Assembly: GCA_010027605.1 (NCBI GenBank)
Contig: RGUW01000006.1
Coordinates: 1 to 33,351 of the forward strand
Source: Synechococcaceae bacterium WB9_2_112
GTDB taxonomy: Bacteria; Cyanobacteriota; Cyanobacteriia; PCC-6307; Cyanobiaceae
Length of the DNA stretch: 33,351 nt
Reading direction: 5' to 3'
Below, piece after piece: positions 1 to 7,901 of this stretch; the first letter of the stretch is position 1; each line of letters starts with the position of its first letter. The position numbers and the translations under genes are program-made. The notes under the pieces were generated by a model. The model was not told the origin of the DNA, searched no databases, and saw only the letters and a program-made list of their open reading frames with translations.

Positions 1-87
1 CGATCCATCTCGAACTCGGTTGTGAAACGCTGCAGCGGCGACGATATTTGGGGGGTAGCCCCCTGAGAAAATAGCTCGATGCCAGGT
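1..87 (+). rRNA. rrf: 5S ribosomal RNA, 3' part
   Basis: The first bases match the 3' two thirds of a cyanobacterial 5S rRNA. The block reading CCATCTCGAACTCGGTTGTG near the start and the closing AATAGCTCGATGCCAGGT are the hallmark conserved segments of loop B/C and the terminal stem. The gene is cut by the left edge, so the rest of the rRNA operon (23S, 16S) should lie upstream. The 3' end near base 87 is set by the family consensus and could be off by one or two bases. Confidence 0.93.
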
Positions 88-165
88 AAAACTTTTTAAC
101 CTCAATTTTAAGAGTCTGCTGATGAGTTTTCCAGCGATTGGAGAGCTCCAGACAGCAGACCCGTG

Positions 166-195
166 AACAGCCACCCCCTCGGGGGTGGTTGTTTT
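166..195 (+). terminator. Rho-independent terminator of the rRNA operon
   Basis: A 12-bp stem (166-177 with 182-193, one G-T wobble, core CCACCCC/GGGGTGG) closes on a four-base loop, and its 3' arm ends in a short T tract. It lies about 80 bases after the 5S rRNA and before the next gene, where an rRNA operon terminator is expected. Confidence 0.8.
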
Positions 196-280
196 GTGCA
201 CGCTGACCGCTAACTGCGCTGTTGTGTGCTTCGATACGGTTCAGTCATTGCGGCGCACCACAGTGATTCACCTCCTGTCG

Positions 281-1192
281 ATGCGCCGATGGATCCGTCT
301 GTTCTGGCTCAGCGGCCAACTGTGGCTGCGGCTTGACTGTGTTGACCTCAGTGCAGCATTTGCCTATCACGCCTTGCAGTCGGTGTTGCCTGCATTGCTG
401 ATTGCGTTGTCGGTTGCTTCACGCATTCTTGGTCACGATGATGGCCTGATCGAATCGCTTCTGGATGCGGGCGAGCGTTGGTTGCCTGCCAGTGCCATCG
501 ATGCTTTTCAGGCGGTCGTCAAGCGTTTCCTGCAGCAGGGTCTTGGTGCCGGCTTGTTTGGCGTTGCCGTGTTGTTGCTCACGGCCAGTAATGCCTATCT
601 CACCCTGCAGCGTGGCGCCGACCGCATCTGGTGGCGTCGTCCGTTCAGCGAACGCAGGCTGCCATGGCGCCAGCTGGTGGTGCGGTACCTGCGCCTGAGA
701 ATCAAGGGCATGGCCTGGGTCGCCCTGATGGGTCTGTTCATCGCCCTGGATCAGCTGGTCAGCAGTTGGCGCCTGCTGGGCTCTCTTGATCTCAGGGCAG
801 CCCTGCTGCAGGCGTTTCCCCAGTCGCTGGTGTGGCAACGTCCGGTATCGCTGGGTCTGGATCTGACGGTTTCGTTAGCGCTGACCTTTGTGGGTTCACT
901 GCTGTTTCTGTGGTGGCTGCCGTCGCGGCGTCTGCCCTGGCGACCTTTGATCCCGGGCGCCGCCCTGTGCGCTCTGGCACTGACCCTGTTGAACCTGCTG
1001 TTGGGTCGCGTTCTCCTCGCGCTGGGGCTGCGGTTTCAGGCCTATGGCGTTGTCGGCGGCATCCTCGTGCTGACGCTCTGGGTCTGGCTGGTGGGTGTGA
1101 TCCTGTACTACGCCCAGTGCTTCAGTTTTGTGTGTGCAGCCCGTGGTCTCGGCCGGCGCCCGGTCTTGCAACCGGTTTCTGATCGTCTCTGA
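281..1192 (+). CDS. YihY/virulence factor BrkB family membrane protein
   Basis: A polytopic inner-membrane protein of about 303 residues in the UPF0761/YihY (BrkB, once called RNase BN) family, whose transport role is not settled. About six hydrophobic segments are visible. The first surrounds the conserved AAFAYHALQSVLPALL region, and later ones contain VALMGLFIALDQLV, a long Leu/Val-rich stretch near residues 190-215, and the closing GGILVLTLWVWLVGVILYYA helix typical of the family. I chose the ATG at 281 because the reading frame upstream (from 185) overlaps the terminator hairpin and has no family-like sequence. It is the first gene after the rRNA operon and stands alone. Confidence 0.85.
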   Translation: MRRWIRLFWLSGQLWLRLDCVDLSAAFAYHALQSVLPALLIALSVASRILGHDDGLIESLLDAGERWLPASAIDAFQAVVKRFLQQGLGAGLFGVAVLLLTASNAYLTLQRGADRIWWRRPFSERRLPWRQLVVRYLRLRIKGMAWVALMGLFIALDQLVSSWRLLGSLDLRAALLQAFPQSLVWQRPVSLGLDLTVSLALTFVGSLLFLWWLPSRRLPWRPLIPGAALCALALTLLNLLLGRVLLALGLRFQAYGVVGGILVLTLWVWLVGVILYYAQCFSFVCAARGLGRRPVLQPVSDRL

Positions 1193-1222
1193 CCCTGACG
1201 CGGCGGTCTTGTAGCCGCCAGG

Positions 1223-1597
1223 ATGGGTTGGCCGTCCTATTCCATGCCGATGCAAGGTCGCCTGCCCTGGTGGTGGTTCCTCGTGTTGGCGCTGTTGCTG
1301 CTGGCCCCCGGGCCCGCCGCTCGGGTGTTGCTCGACGTCGTCGGTGGCTTCACCCTGTTGATGGTCATGGGGCCGTTGCTGCTGGGCGGGGTCGGCTGGC
1401 TGGGCTGGGTGTTGCTGCAACGGCGACTGCGCACCTGTCCAGCCTGCGGATTTCGCAGCATTGGCAGCGAGGTGTGTCCCGCCTGCGGCACCCTGTTTGC
1501 CCAGGATGGGCCAGGTTCTGCATCGGCGCCGTCCACGTTTGATGCCAGTGACGTGACGATCGATGTGACCGCCACTGACGTCGGGCAGGACCGCTGA
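1223..1597 (+). CDS. Small membrane protein with C-terminal zinc ribbon
   Basis: A 124-residue protein I cannot name. Two hydrophobic helices (about residues 16-34 and 41-65) are followed by a four-cysteine zinc-ribbon motif, CPACG then CPACG with ten residues between the two pairs (about residues 72-91), and by an acidic, threonine-rich tail of about 30 residues. The ribbon is expected to face the cytoplasm after two membrane passes. The stop lies 12 bases from the end of the convergent DUF2834 gene. The start is uncertain: an ATG at 1244 would remove seven residues, and neither start has a well-spaced ribosome-binding site. Confidence 0.65.
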   Translation: MGWPSYSMPMQGRLPWWWFLVLALLLLAPGPAARVLLDVVGGFTLLMVMGPLLLGGVGWLGWVLLQRRLRTCPACGFRSIGSEVCPACGTLFAQDGPGSASAPSTFDASDVTIDVTATDVGQDR

Positions 1598-1609
1598 ACC
1601 CAGATCCGT

Positions 1610-2059
1610 TCAGTGTCTTTGGGCAGCCAGTTCCTGGAGACGCCGTTCGCGCAGATAGAGAAACAGTGGGCATCCAAACGCAAACGCGATGGTCAAGCAG
1701 CTCAGCAACACCCAGCCCAGCCCTTTGAGCCGCAGTCGTCGCGCTTCGCTGACCATCCAGATGCTGACGGCCGTTGCGCCAATGGCCAGGTCTCGCGAGA
1801 GCGACTGGGCGGCGGGGTTGGCATTGGCCAGCTGAACAAACAGGCCGAGGTCAAAAGCGGCGCCATGGCTGCGAATGAAATCCAGATTGGCCAGCCAGGG
1901 CAGCACCCCGCCGGCAATGGCGAGCGCCAGATAGATCCAGCGCAGCCAGGGCTGCCGGGTTGCTGGCTGGGTGGCATCAGGACCTGAGAGCAAGGACGCT
2001 GAAGCGGTCGGGCTTGAAGCCTTGGGCTCAGAAGCTGGGTGGTCAGAACCAGTGGTCAT
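1610..2059 (-). CDS. DUF2834 family membrane protein
   Basis: A protein of about 149 residues matching the DUF2834 pattern: a Ser/Ala/Thr-rich N-terminal tail and then three hydrophobic segments. These contain LALAIAGGVLPWLANLDF, the conserved ANPAAQSLSRDLAIGATAVS stretch, and a last helix ending in FGCPLFLYLRERRL. The function is unknown. I prefer the ATG at 2059, since the frame upstream lies inside xseB and looks like shadow sequence. The start is 10 bases after the xseB stop, so it probably belongs to the same leftward transcript. Confidence 0.75.
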   Translation of the reverse strand: MTTGSDHPASEPKASSPTASASLLSGPDATQPATRQPWLRWIYLALAIAGGVLPWLANLDFIRSHGAAFDLGLFVQLANANPAAQSLSRDLAIGATAVSIWMVSEARRLRLKGLGWVLLSCLTIAFAFGCPLFLYLRERRLQELAAQRH

Positions 2060-2069
2060 GGCGTCGGAT

Positions 2070-2348
2070 TCAGGGTTCGAACCGTGTCGGTGCTGTGTCG
2101 GGCTGCTCAGGATCCCAGAGCTCGACCGTGTGCTCGATCTGCTGGAGCACCTGCTCGCAGCGCTCGGCATAGCCCCGAGCGCGCTGGTAGAGCTCGGCCA
2201 TGGCTTCTACCGCCAGGTCGCTCGACTGCAGCTGGGCCAGGGCCAGCTCCAGGGCGGTGTGGGCTTCGCTGTAGCTCAGCTCCTGGGGCAGGGCGGGCTC
2301 ACCCGTGCCGCGGCTGGCCGAGCGTCGGTTGGAACCGGCAGGAGTCAT
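2070..2348 (-). CDS. xseB: Exodeoxyribonuclease VII small subunit
   Basis: A 92-residue protein with the XseB core: LSYSEAHTALELALAQLQSSDLAVEAMAELYQRA matches the family pattern of a helical pair with alternating hydrophobic residues, followed by an ERCEQVLQQIE helix. XseB is the small subunit of the single-strand DNA exonuclease VII and wraps around the large subunit in several copies. Its ATG overlaps the xseA stop (ATGA on the minus strand), which implies translational coupling. The N-terminal 20 residues (Ser/Arg/Gly) are variable in the family. The gene is intact although its partner xseA is broken. Confidence 0.88.
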   Translation of the reverse strand: MTPAGSNRRSASRGTGEPALPQELSYSEAHTALELALAQLQSSDLAVEAMAELYQRARGYAERCEQVLQQIEHTVELWDPEQPDTAPTRFEP

Positions 2349-3470
2349 GGCCCTGGCGTCACTGTGGTGATCCGGGCGTCGAGAACGCCGTCGGTCAACT
2401 GCACGCGCACCGCGTCTCCCGGCTCGGTCTGACCCACGCTAGAGATCAGCTGCCCGTTGCTGTCGCGGAGCAGCACAAAGCCCCTGGCCAGCCAGTGGTG
2501 CGGCGCCAGGGCTTCCAGCAGGCGTCGCCGGTGCTCCAGGTCCTCGCGTCGGCGTTGGATCAGCCTGCTGGGATGGAGCTCGGCGAGTTGCCGTCTGCAT
2601 TGCTGCAGCGTCCGCCGTTCGCTGCTCAGTCGCCACTGCAGTTGCTCCTCGAGGTGGGCGCGCAACCGCGCCAGGGTGTCGAGGCCGCTTAGCCGGTCGG
2701 GCAGCAGGGCCACCATCGCTGCGGTGGGTGTGGCGGCCCGGCGGTCGGCCACCAGATTGGCCCAGGCCGCTGACCACCGGCACCGTACAGGCCGCCACCG
2801 CCCGCGCCACGGCTTCGCCGTCAAAGACGGCCAGGTCTTCGCGGCTGCCCCCGCCCCGGGCCAGCACCACCGCTTCGATGCCCCAGGATTGAGCCCGCTG
2901 CGACACCGCTGTGAGCGCTGCGACGATGGCGCCTTCAACGGGTCCCTGCACGGGGATCGGCACCACCAGCACGGCGGTGGCCGGCCAGCGTTCGGCGGCG
3001 GTGCGCAGCAGGTCGGCGAGCGCTGAACTGGGCACGCTGGTGAGCACGGCGATGCGGCCTGGTGCCTGGGGCAGGGAGCGTTTGCGGGCCGGATCCAGCA
3101 GCCCCTCATCGGCAAGGCGGCGGCTCACCTGTTCGAACTGGCGCAGCACGGTGCTCAGGCTGGGCCTGACCTCGAGCACCTGGACCGACAGGCTGGCCCG
3201 GTTGACCCAGAAGTTGAGCTTGCCGACGATCACCACCCCGTCACCGTCGCGGGGCTCATGGCTGAGCCGGGCCCGCTGGGATGCCCAGACCACAGCACCG
3301 ATCGTGGCTTCGCCGTCGCTGAGGGTCATCCACAGATGGCCTTTTTTGAGCTGCGGTCTGATGACGGTGGCGTCGAGCACAAAGCGCGGTGCGAAACCCC
3401 GTTCCAACAGGTTTCCGACCGCTTGGTTGAGCTCGGTGATGCTGTAGCGCGGAATCGGCGTTGAGGTCAC
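2345..3470 (-). pseudogene. xseA: Exodeoxyribonuclease VII large subunit, frameshifted
   Basis: XseA is the catalytic subunit of exonuclease VII. The N-terminal OB-fold (ITELNQAVGNLLERGF onward) and the start of the exonuclease domain (GRIAVLTSVPSSALADLL, VLARGGGSREDL) read in one frame from 3470. The rest (NLVADRRAATPTAAMVALLP through the coiled coil and the C-terminal ARGFVLLRDSNG region) reads in another frame down to 2345. At the switch (about 2759) the protein goes from SGLG straight to NLVAD, whereas the family has a GHExD motif plus about four residues in between. So about 23 bases seem to be missing, including the conserved His and Asp of that motif. The uncorrected frames would give a 343-residue product with a nonsense tail. 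This is either a real pseudogene or an assembly error. Confidence 0.85.
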
Positions 3471-3480
3471 GGCCGCGGGG

Positions 3481-3657
3481 TCAGGCCTTGAGCTGGCGAT
3501 AGCAGAGCCACCAGTACAGGCTGACCAGACCCCCCAGCACAGCCACCAGCTGACCGGCGGGATGGTCGATGCGCACCAGGCCGATGGCCGTGATCACCAG
3601 GGCACTGCTCAGCAGGCGGGCGCCATCGCGGCGGTTGTGGACATAGAAACGGGCCAA
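3481..3657 (-). CDS. Small membrane protein upstream of xseA
   Basis: About 58 residues reading LARFYVHNRRDGARLLSSAL, then two hydrophobic stretches (ALVITAIGLV and LVAVLGGLVSLYWWLCY) and a basic end. No ATG exists in frame close by, so a TTG at 3657 is the most likely start. The frame stays open further upstream, but that part overlaps the opposite-strand phosphatase gene and has shadow character. It ends 10 bases before xseA starts and may be co-transcribed with it. The function is unknown. Confidence 0.5.
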   Translation of the reverse strand: MARFYVHNRRDGARLLSSALVITAIGLVRIDHPAGQLVAVLGGLVSLYWWLCYRQLKA

Positions 3658-3744
3658 TGGGCGGGCAGGGCTGGATGCCAGGACGCTGTGCCCACCATTT
3701 AAGGGCGGCTGCACCGTAAGGTCCGCTGCAGCGACGCCAGTCTG

Positions 3745-4545
3745 ATGGCCACCCTTCGCCAGCGTCTGCAGCAGCAACTGGCCGCCCCGTTGCCGGCCGA
3801 CCCGCAACTGGTGCTGGTCACCGATCTCGATGGGACTCTGCTGGGAGGCTCCCTGGACTGGCGTCGCCGTTTCTATGGCTGGCTGCAACGCCGCCGTGAG
3901 CAGGTGCTGCATGTGTTCTGCACCGGTCGTGATCTGCGTTCGATCGCCCGGTTGCTCGAGCAGGACGCCGACCATGGACTGGTGGCTCCCCATCTGGTGA
4001 TCGGCGACGTGGGGTGCACGGTCGCCTGCGGCCACAGTCTGGAGCCGGTGCCGCTGGCGGTCGAACCGATCGATCGTCTCTGGGCCGGCAAAGCCGAGCG
4101 CCTGCAGCCTCTGCTCGACGGGGCCGAGGGCCTGTCGCCCCAGCCGCTGAGCTCGGACCGGCGACTCGCCTATTACTACGACCCGGAGACCTTTGCGGTC
4201 GATCTGGTGGCCGAGCTCGAGGCCCATGGGGTTGATTGCCTGTTTTCAGACAACCGGTATCTCGATCTGCTGCCGGCGGGCATCAACAAGGGCAGCACCC
4301 TGCTGGCGCTCCTGGAGCTGCTCGAGTTTGACCGGTCCCGGGTGGTGACCGCCGGAGACACGCTCAACGATCTGGCCATGTTTGAGACCGGTCTGGCGGG
4401 TGTGATGGTGGGCAATGCCGAGCCGGCGCTGCTGGCCGAACTGCCCCGGTTGCCGGGCACCTATCTGGCCCGATCCACGGGCTGTGAGGGGATCGTCGAG
4501 GGCCTGCGGCACTTTGGCTTCGGCGCCCTGCTCGAGGATCTTTAG
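3745..4545 (+). CDS. HAD-superfamily phosphatase, sucrose-phosphate phosphatase-like
   Basis: A 266-residue cytoplasmic hydrolase of the HAD IIB class. The nucleophile motif DLDGT is at residues 27-31, a TGR motif follows at FCTGRDLRS, a Lys lies in the INKGSTL stretch, and the metal-binding motif GDTLNDLAMF is near residue 212. This order matches sucrose-6F-phosphate phosphatase and related sugar-phosphate phosphatases that finish synthesis of compatible solutes. The exact substrate cannot be told from sequence alone. Glucosylglycerate-phosphate or mannosylfructose-phosphate phosphatase are alternatives, and no matching synthase gene lies nearby. The C-terminal half of the usual plant-type enzyme is absent, as in other bacterial forms. 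Confidence 0.75.
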   Translation: MATLRQRLQQQLAAPLPADPQLVLVTDLDGTLLGGSLDWRRRFYGWLQRRREQVLHVFCTGRDLRSIARLLEQDADHGLVAPHLVIGDVGCTVACGHSLEPVPLAVEPIDRLWAGKAERLQPLLDGAEGLSPQPLSSDRRLAYYYDPETFAVDLVAELEAHGVDCLFSDNRYLDLLPAGINKGSTLLALLELLEFDRSRVVTAGDTLNDLAMFETGLAGVMVGNAEPALLAELPRLPGTYLARSTGCEGIVEGLRHFGFGALLEDL

Positions 4546-7032
4546 CCCCTGTTGAGCTGGCGTTTGGTCAGTGCGGTGGCGACCGCCTCGGTCGGGTCGC
4601 TCGGCCAGGGGTGTTTGGGGTAGCGGCCGCGCAACTCGCGCCGCACCTGCGGATAGGTGTGCTGCCAGAAGTGTGTCAGGTCTTCGCTGATCGCAGTGGG
4701 CCGCCCTGCCGGGCTGAGCAGCTCCAGGCGAACCGCCAGGCGTCCATCGAGCACGGTGGGGTGGCTTGTGGTGCCGAACAGCTCCTGCAGTTTGACGGCC
4801 AGCACCGGTCGGCCCTGGCTGTAATCGAGACGGGCTCGGCGCCCGGAGGCGATCGGAAGAGTGACTGGCAGCCGCTGCTCCAGCTCCTGCCGCTGCTCCC
4901 AGGGCAGCTCGCCCCAGAGGGCTTCGCAGAGATCGAGCTGCCGCAGCCCCTCCAGGCTGCGCACACCCAGCAGCCTCGGCCCAAGCCAGGTGTCCAACGT
5001 GTGCATCAGGGTGGCGTCATCCCGCGGCGGCCAGGGTGCGCCGCAATGGCTGTGCAGTAGCTGAAGGCGGTGTTGCAGCTGGCGGCTGTCCTCAGACCAG
5101 GGCAGCAGGGCCAGACCGCGATCGCGGAGCATCGCCAGCAGCACTGCCGCGACTGCCTCCGGATCGGCATCGCTCAGCGGCCGGCGGCTGAGCACCAGGG
5201 CGCCCAGCCGCCGCTGCTGCTCGCAGCGCACCCGTTGGGCCTGGTCGTCCCAGCTGATCAGGGGCTGGTCGTGTCCCTGTTCCTCGGCGAGTGCCTGCAG
5301 ATGCTGTTCGCTCAGGGGCAGGGCCAGCAGGATGCGGGCGTCACTGCCCTGGCCGTCGACGCTGGCCACGGCCAGAGCCGGTTGGCCGGCAAGGGGGTCA
5401 TGGGCTGGCACGATCGCCCCGATGCCATTGCGCAGCAGAAAGCGGCCCCGTCCGTCGCCGCGGTTGAGGGCCACCCGCTCGGGGTAGGCCCAGCTCAGCA
5501 TCAGGGCAGCGGTGCCGGGGTCGGCTGCGGGGTCGACGTTCACGGCTGCGCTGGCCGTTGCGGCGCCGTTGAGCTGCCGCACGAGGGTGTCCCGTTGCTG
5601 CCGCAGCCGCTGCCGCACGCGAGCGTTGTCGCCCCCGTGGTCGTGATCGCGCCCGTGGTGCAGCCAGGCCAGCCGCCAGGTCGGCGGCCTGCTGCTGCCA
5701 GCCGTGGCCGGCCGCCAGCAGCAGCATGTGGGCCAGCCGGGGATGGACCCCCAGTCGGCCCATGGCCTGGCCATGGGGGGTGAGGCGTCCATCGTCATCG
5801 AGTGCACCCAGCTGACTCAGCAGCTGGCGGGCTTCGCGCAGGGTCGTCTGGGGTGGGGGTGTCAACCAGTGCAGCCCTTCACCCAGGGGCGCTCCCCACA
5901 GGGCCAGCTGCAAGGCCAGCGGCACCGGATCGGTTTCGAGCAGCTCGGGCGGGTCAAAGGCCGCTCGCCGCTGGTGCTCCGCTTCGGACCACAGGCGCAC
6001 ACACCGGCCAGGGCCAAGGCGCCCGGCCCGGCCCTGGCGCTGGGTCGCGCTGGCCTGGCTGGCGGCCACGGTCACCAGGGCATCCATGCCGCTGACCGGA
6101 TCAAAGCGGTTGCGGCGGCTGAGTCCGCTGTCGATCACCAGGTCCACCCCGGCGATCGTCAGCGAGCTCTCGGCGATGCTGGTGGCCAGCACCACCTTGC
6201 CTGTCGAACTGCGGGCCGGCCTGATCGCCTGACTCTGTTCAGCCAGACTCAGGTCGCCATGCAGGGTGGTGATCTCAGCCTGGGCGCCCCAGCTGGTCGC
6301 CTCCAGGGTTCGCTGGCTGGCTGCGATCTCCCGCCTGCCCGGCAGAAACACCAGCACGGTGTTGCGCGGGCCGGGCTGGGGCAGCCAGTGTTGCTCCAGG
6401 GCGCGCAGCAGCTGGGCGCTCAGGGGCTCGTCGCGCCTCGGCGGTTGATGGCTGACGCTGACCGGATGCTGGCGGCCGCTGCTGCGCAGCACCTGGGCCT
6501 GGGGCCAGTGGTCGGCCAGGTCGTCGACCTGGAGGGTGGCCGACATGACCAGAAGGCGCAGGTCGGGATTGAACAGATCCCGGGCCTGACGCAGCAGCAC
6601 CAGGGCCAGCTCGGTGTCGGCTCCCCGTTCATGGAATTCATCCACGATCACGCAGCGCAGCCCTGCCAGTTCCGGGTCGGCCTGGAGCCGCCTCAGAAAC
6701 AGGCCGCTGGTGAGCACTTCCAGCCTGGTGGCCGCGCTGGTGCGTGATTCGAGCCGCACGCTGTAGCCGACCGTGCCCCCCACCCTGTCGCCCAGTTCGG
6801 CGGCCAGTCGCTGGGCGGCGGCCTTGGTGGCCAGCCGGCGCGGCTCGAGCATCCAGATGCCACCGCCCAGCTCGTTCAGCAGGGCGATGGGGACCCGCGT
6901 CGTCTTGCCGGCCCCGGGAGGAGCCTGAAGCAGCAGGGTCGATCCGGGTCGAGCCAGGGCTGCGCAGATGGCCGGCAGCCGGCCATCGATCGGCAGCTCC
7001 AGGGGCGCCTCAGCGCACGTGACGGGCCCCAT
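4542..7032 (-). pseudogene. hrpB: ATP-dependent helicase HrpB, frameshifted
   Basis: HrpB is a DEAH-type superfamily 2 helicase of unsettled role. The N-terminal frame carries Walker A (APPGAGKTT), the HrpB-type DEFH box (VIVDEFHERG), SATLQ and the helicase C motifs (TSIAESSLTI, ATQRQGRAGRLGPG). It ends in a helical region AADLAAGL. From about 5664 the protein continues in another frame (LHHGRDHDHGGDNARVRQRL onward) to the HrpB C-terminal domain with HFWQHTYPQVRRELRGRYPK. The conserved ERDP-type block expected between these parts is missing, and the frame change fits loss of about 14 bases. The ATG at 7032 overlaps the upstream gene by 23 bases. An uncorrected start would make a helicase lacking the C-terminal domain. 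Confidence 0.85.
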
Positions 7033-7393
7033 CGACAGGGTGGTAGGGCTCGCCGGTGGTCTCCTCGTAGACGATCGCGGGGAGGCCCGTCTCAAACATG
7101 GTCTGGAGGGCTTCCTTGAGATAGGGGTTCCAGCCCCCGGTGCTCACCTTGCCGTGGCGCACGGTCCAGTCCCAGGTGCCTTGCAGATCTCTTGGAATGC
7201 GCCCTTCGCGGTCGCGTCGGGCGACCAGATCCTGCGATTCCACCAGGCCCACCAAAATCGGATCCTTGCCGTAGGCGGGAGTGAGGCTGAGCTCGAGCCT
7301 CACGGGATCCTCCTTGATCAGTTTCAGCCGAAAACGCGGCGGCAACTTGAGATTGCGCAGGACGGCACCGACAATTCTTGTCCTCTGATCCAC
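7010..7393 (-). CDS. Conserved cyanobacterial protein of unknown function
   Basis: A soluble 127-residue protein with no membrane segment and no motif that I can tie to a function. The sequence is rich in charged residues and includes GTWDWTVRHGKVSTGGWNPY and LKEALQTMFETGLPAIVYEE, a pattern I associate with a family conserved among cyanobacteria. The ATG start at 7393 has no competing upstream start. The 3' end overlaps the hrpB start by 23 bases, so the two are likely co-expressed. Confidence 0.75.
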   Translation of the reverse strand: MDQRTRIVGAVLRNLKLPPRFRLKLIKEDPVRLELSLTPAYGKDPILVGLVESQDLVARRDREGRIPRDLQGTWDWTVRHGKVSTGGWNPYLKEALQTMFETGLPAIVYEETTGEPYHPVDGARHVR

Positions 7394-7432
7394 CGGCGAA
7401 CTCCGCGGAATGACTGGGTCTCGTCAGCGAGC

Positions 7433-7693
7433 CTATTCAGTGGGGGCTGAGTCGCCATCAAATCGGACGGTGAGCAGGTCTTCGCGGGTGAGCTGGCCGT
7501 CCCCATCGAGCAGCTCAGGATGGATGGTGAGCCTGCCGGTGCGGTCGTCCGGCGAAGTGCCGCGGTTGGCGGGAGGCACGGCCCGGTAGCCCTGTCCCAT
7601 CACCCGAAAGGCCTGCCAGAGCAGAAACACGAAGCAGGCGCCATAGAGGAGAGGAAACACCGTCAGCAAGCCATGGCCGGCACTCCCCATCAT
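7433..7693 (-). CDS. DUF2973 family protein
   Basis: An 86-residue protein with one N-terminal hydrophobic helix (LLTVFPLLYGACFVFLLWQA) and the C-terminal signature TGRLTIHPELLDGDGQLTRE followed by DLLTVRF. This signature identifies the cyanobacterial DUF2973 family, whose function is unknown. It starts at tandem ATG codons (7693 and 7690). The first ATG overlaps the stop of the tiny upstream ORF, which suggests translational coupling. The longer frame running upstream to 8149 overlaps htrA and is a shadow. Confidence 0.8.
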   Translation of the reverse strand: MMGSAGHGLLTVFPLLYGACFVFLLWQAFRVMGQGYRAVPPANRGTSPDDRTGRLTIHPELLDGDGQLTREDLLTVRFDGDSAPTE

Positions 7694-7815
7694 GGCTCGC
7701 CCCGACGCGCCTGCTGGCCCGTGGTGGCGAGCATCCAGGCCCACAGGGTTGTGCAGGCTGCGCCAAAGGCGAGAAACGCCAACAGCAGGGAAACGGAGCT
7801 CATGATCGTCCGCAT
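7690..7815 (-). CDS. Tiny single-pass membrane protein coupled to DUF2973
   Basis: A 41-residue ORF (37 residues from the second ATG at 7803). A hydrophobic segment, SVSLLLAFLAFGAACTTLWA, is followed by a polar, basic tail ending QQARRGEP. Its TGA stop overlaps the DUF2973 start (ATGA). It has no recognisable family. Support rests on the clean membrane-helix composition, the two in-frame ATG codons and the overlap with the downstream gene. Confidence 0.55.
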   Translation of the reverse strand: MRTIMSSVSLLLAFLAFGAACTTLWAWMLATTGQQARRGEP

Positions 7816-7901
7816 GTTTACAAATCTTAGTCTTGTGCGGCTTCCTCTGCCGTGGCCGGCCCTGCAGGGTCCCTAGCGTGCACCCAGATGGTTGAACGCT
7901 G

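Noticed and set aside
3658-4227. Extension of the small membrane protein upstream of xseA to an ATG at 4227
   Set aside because: That part lies opposite the complete HAD phosphatase gene and has the Gln/His/Arg composition of a shadow frame.
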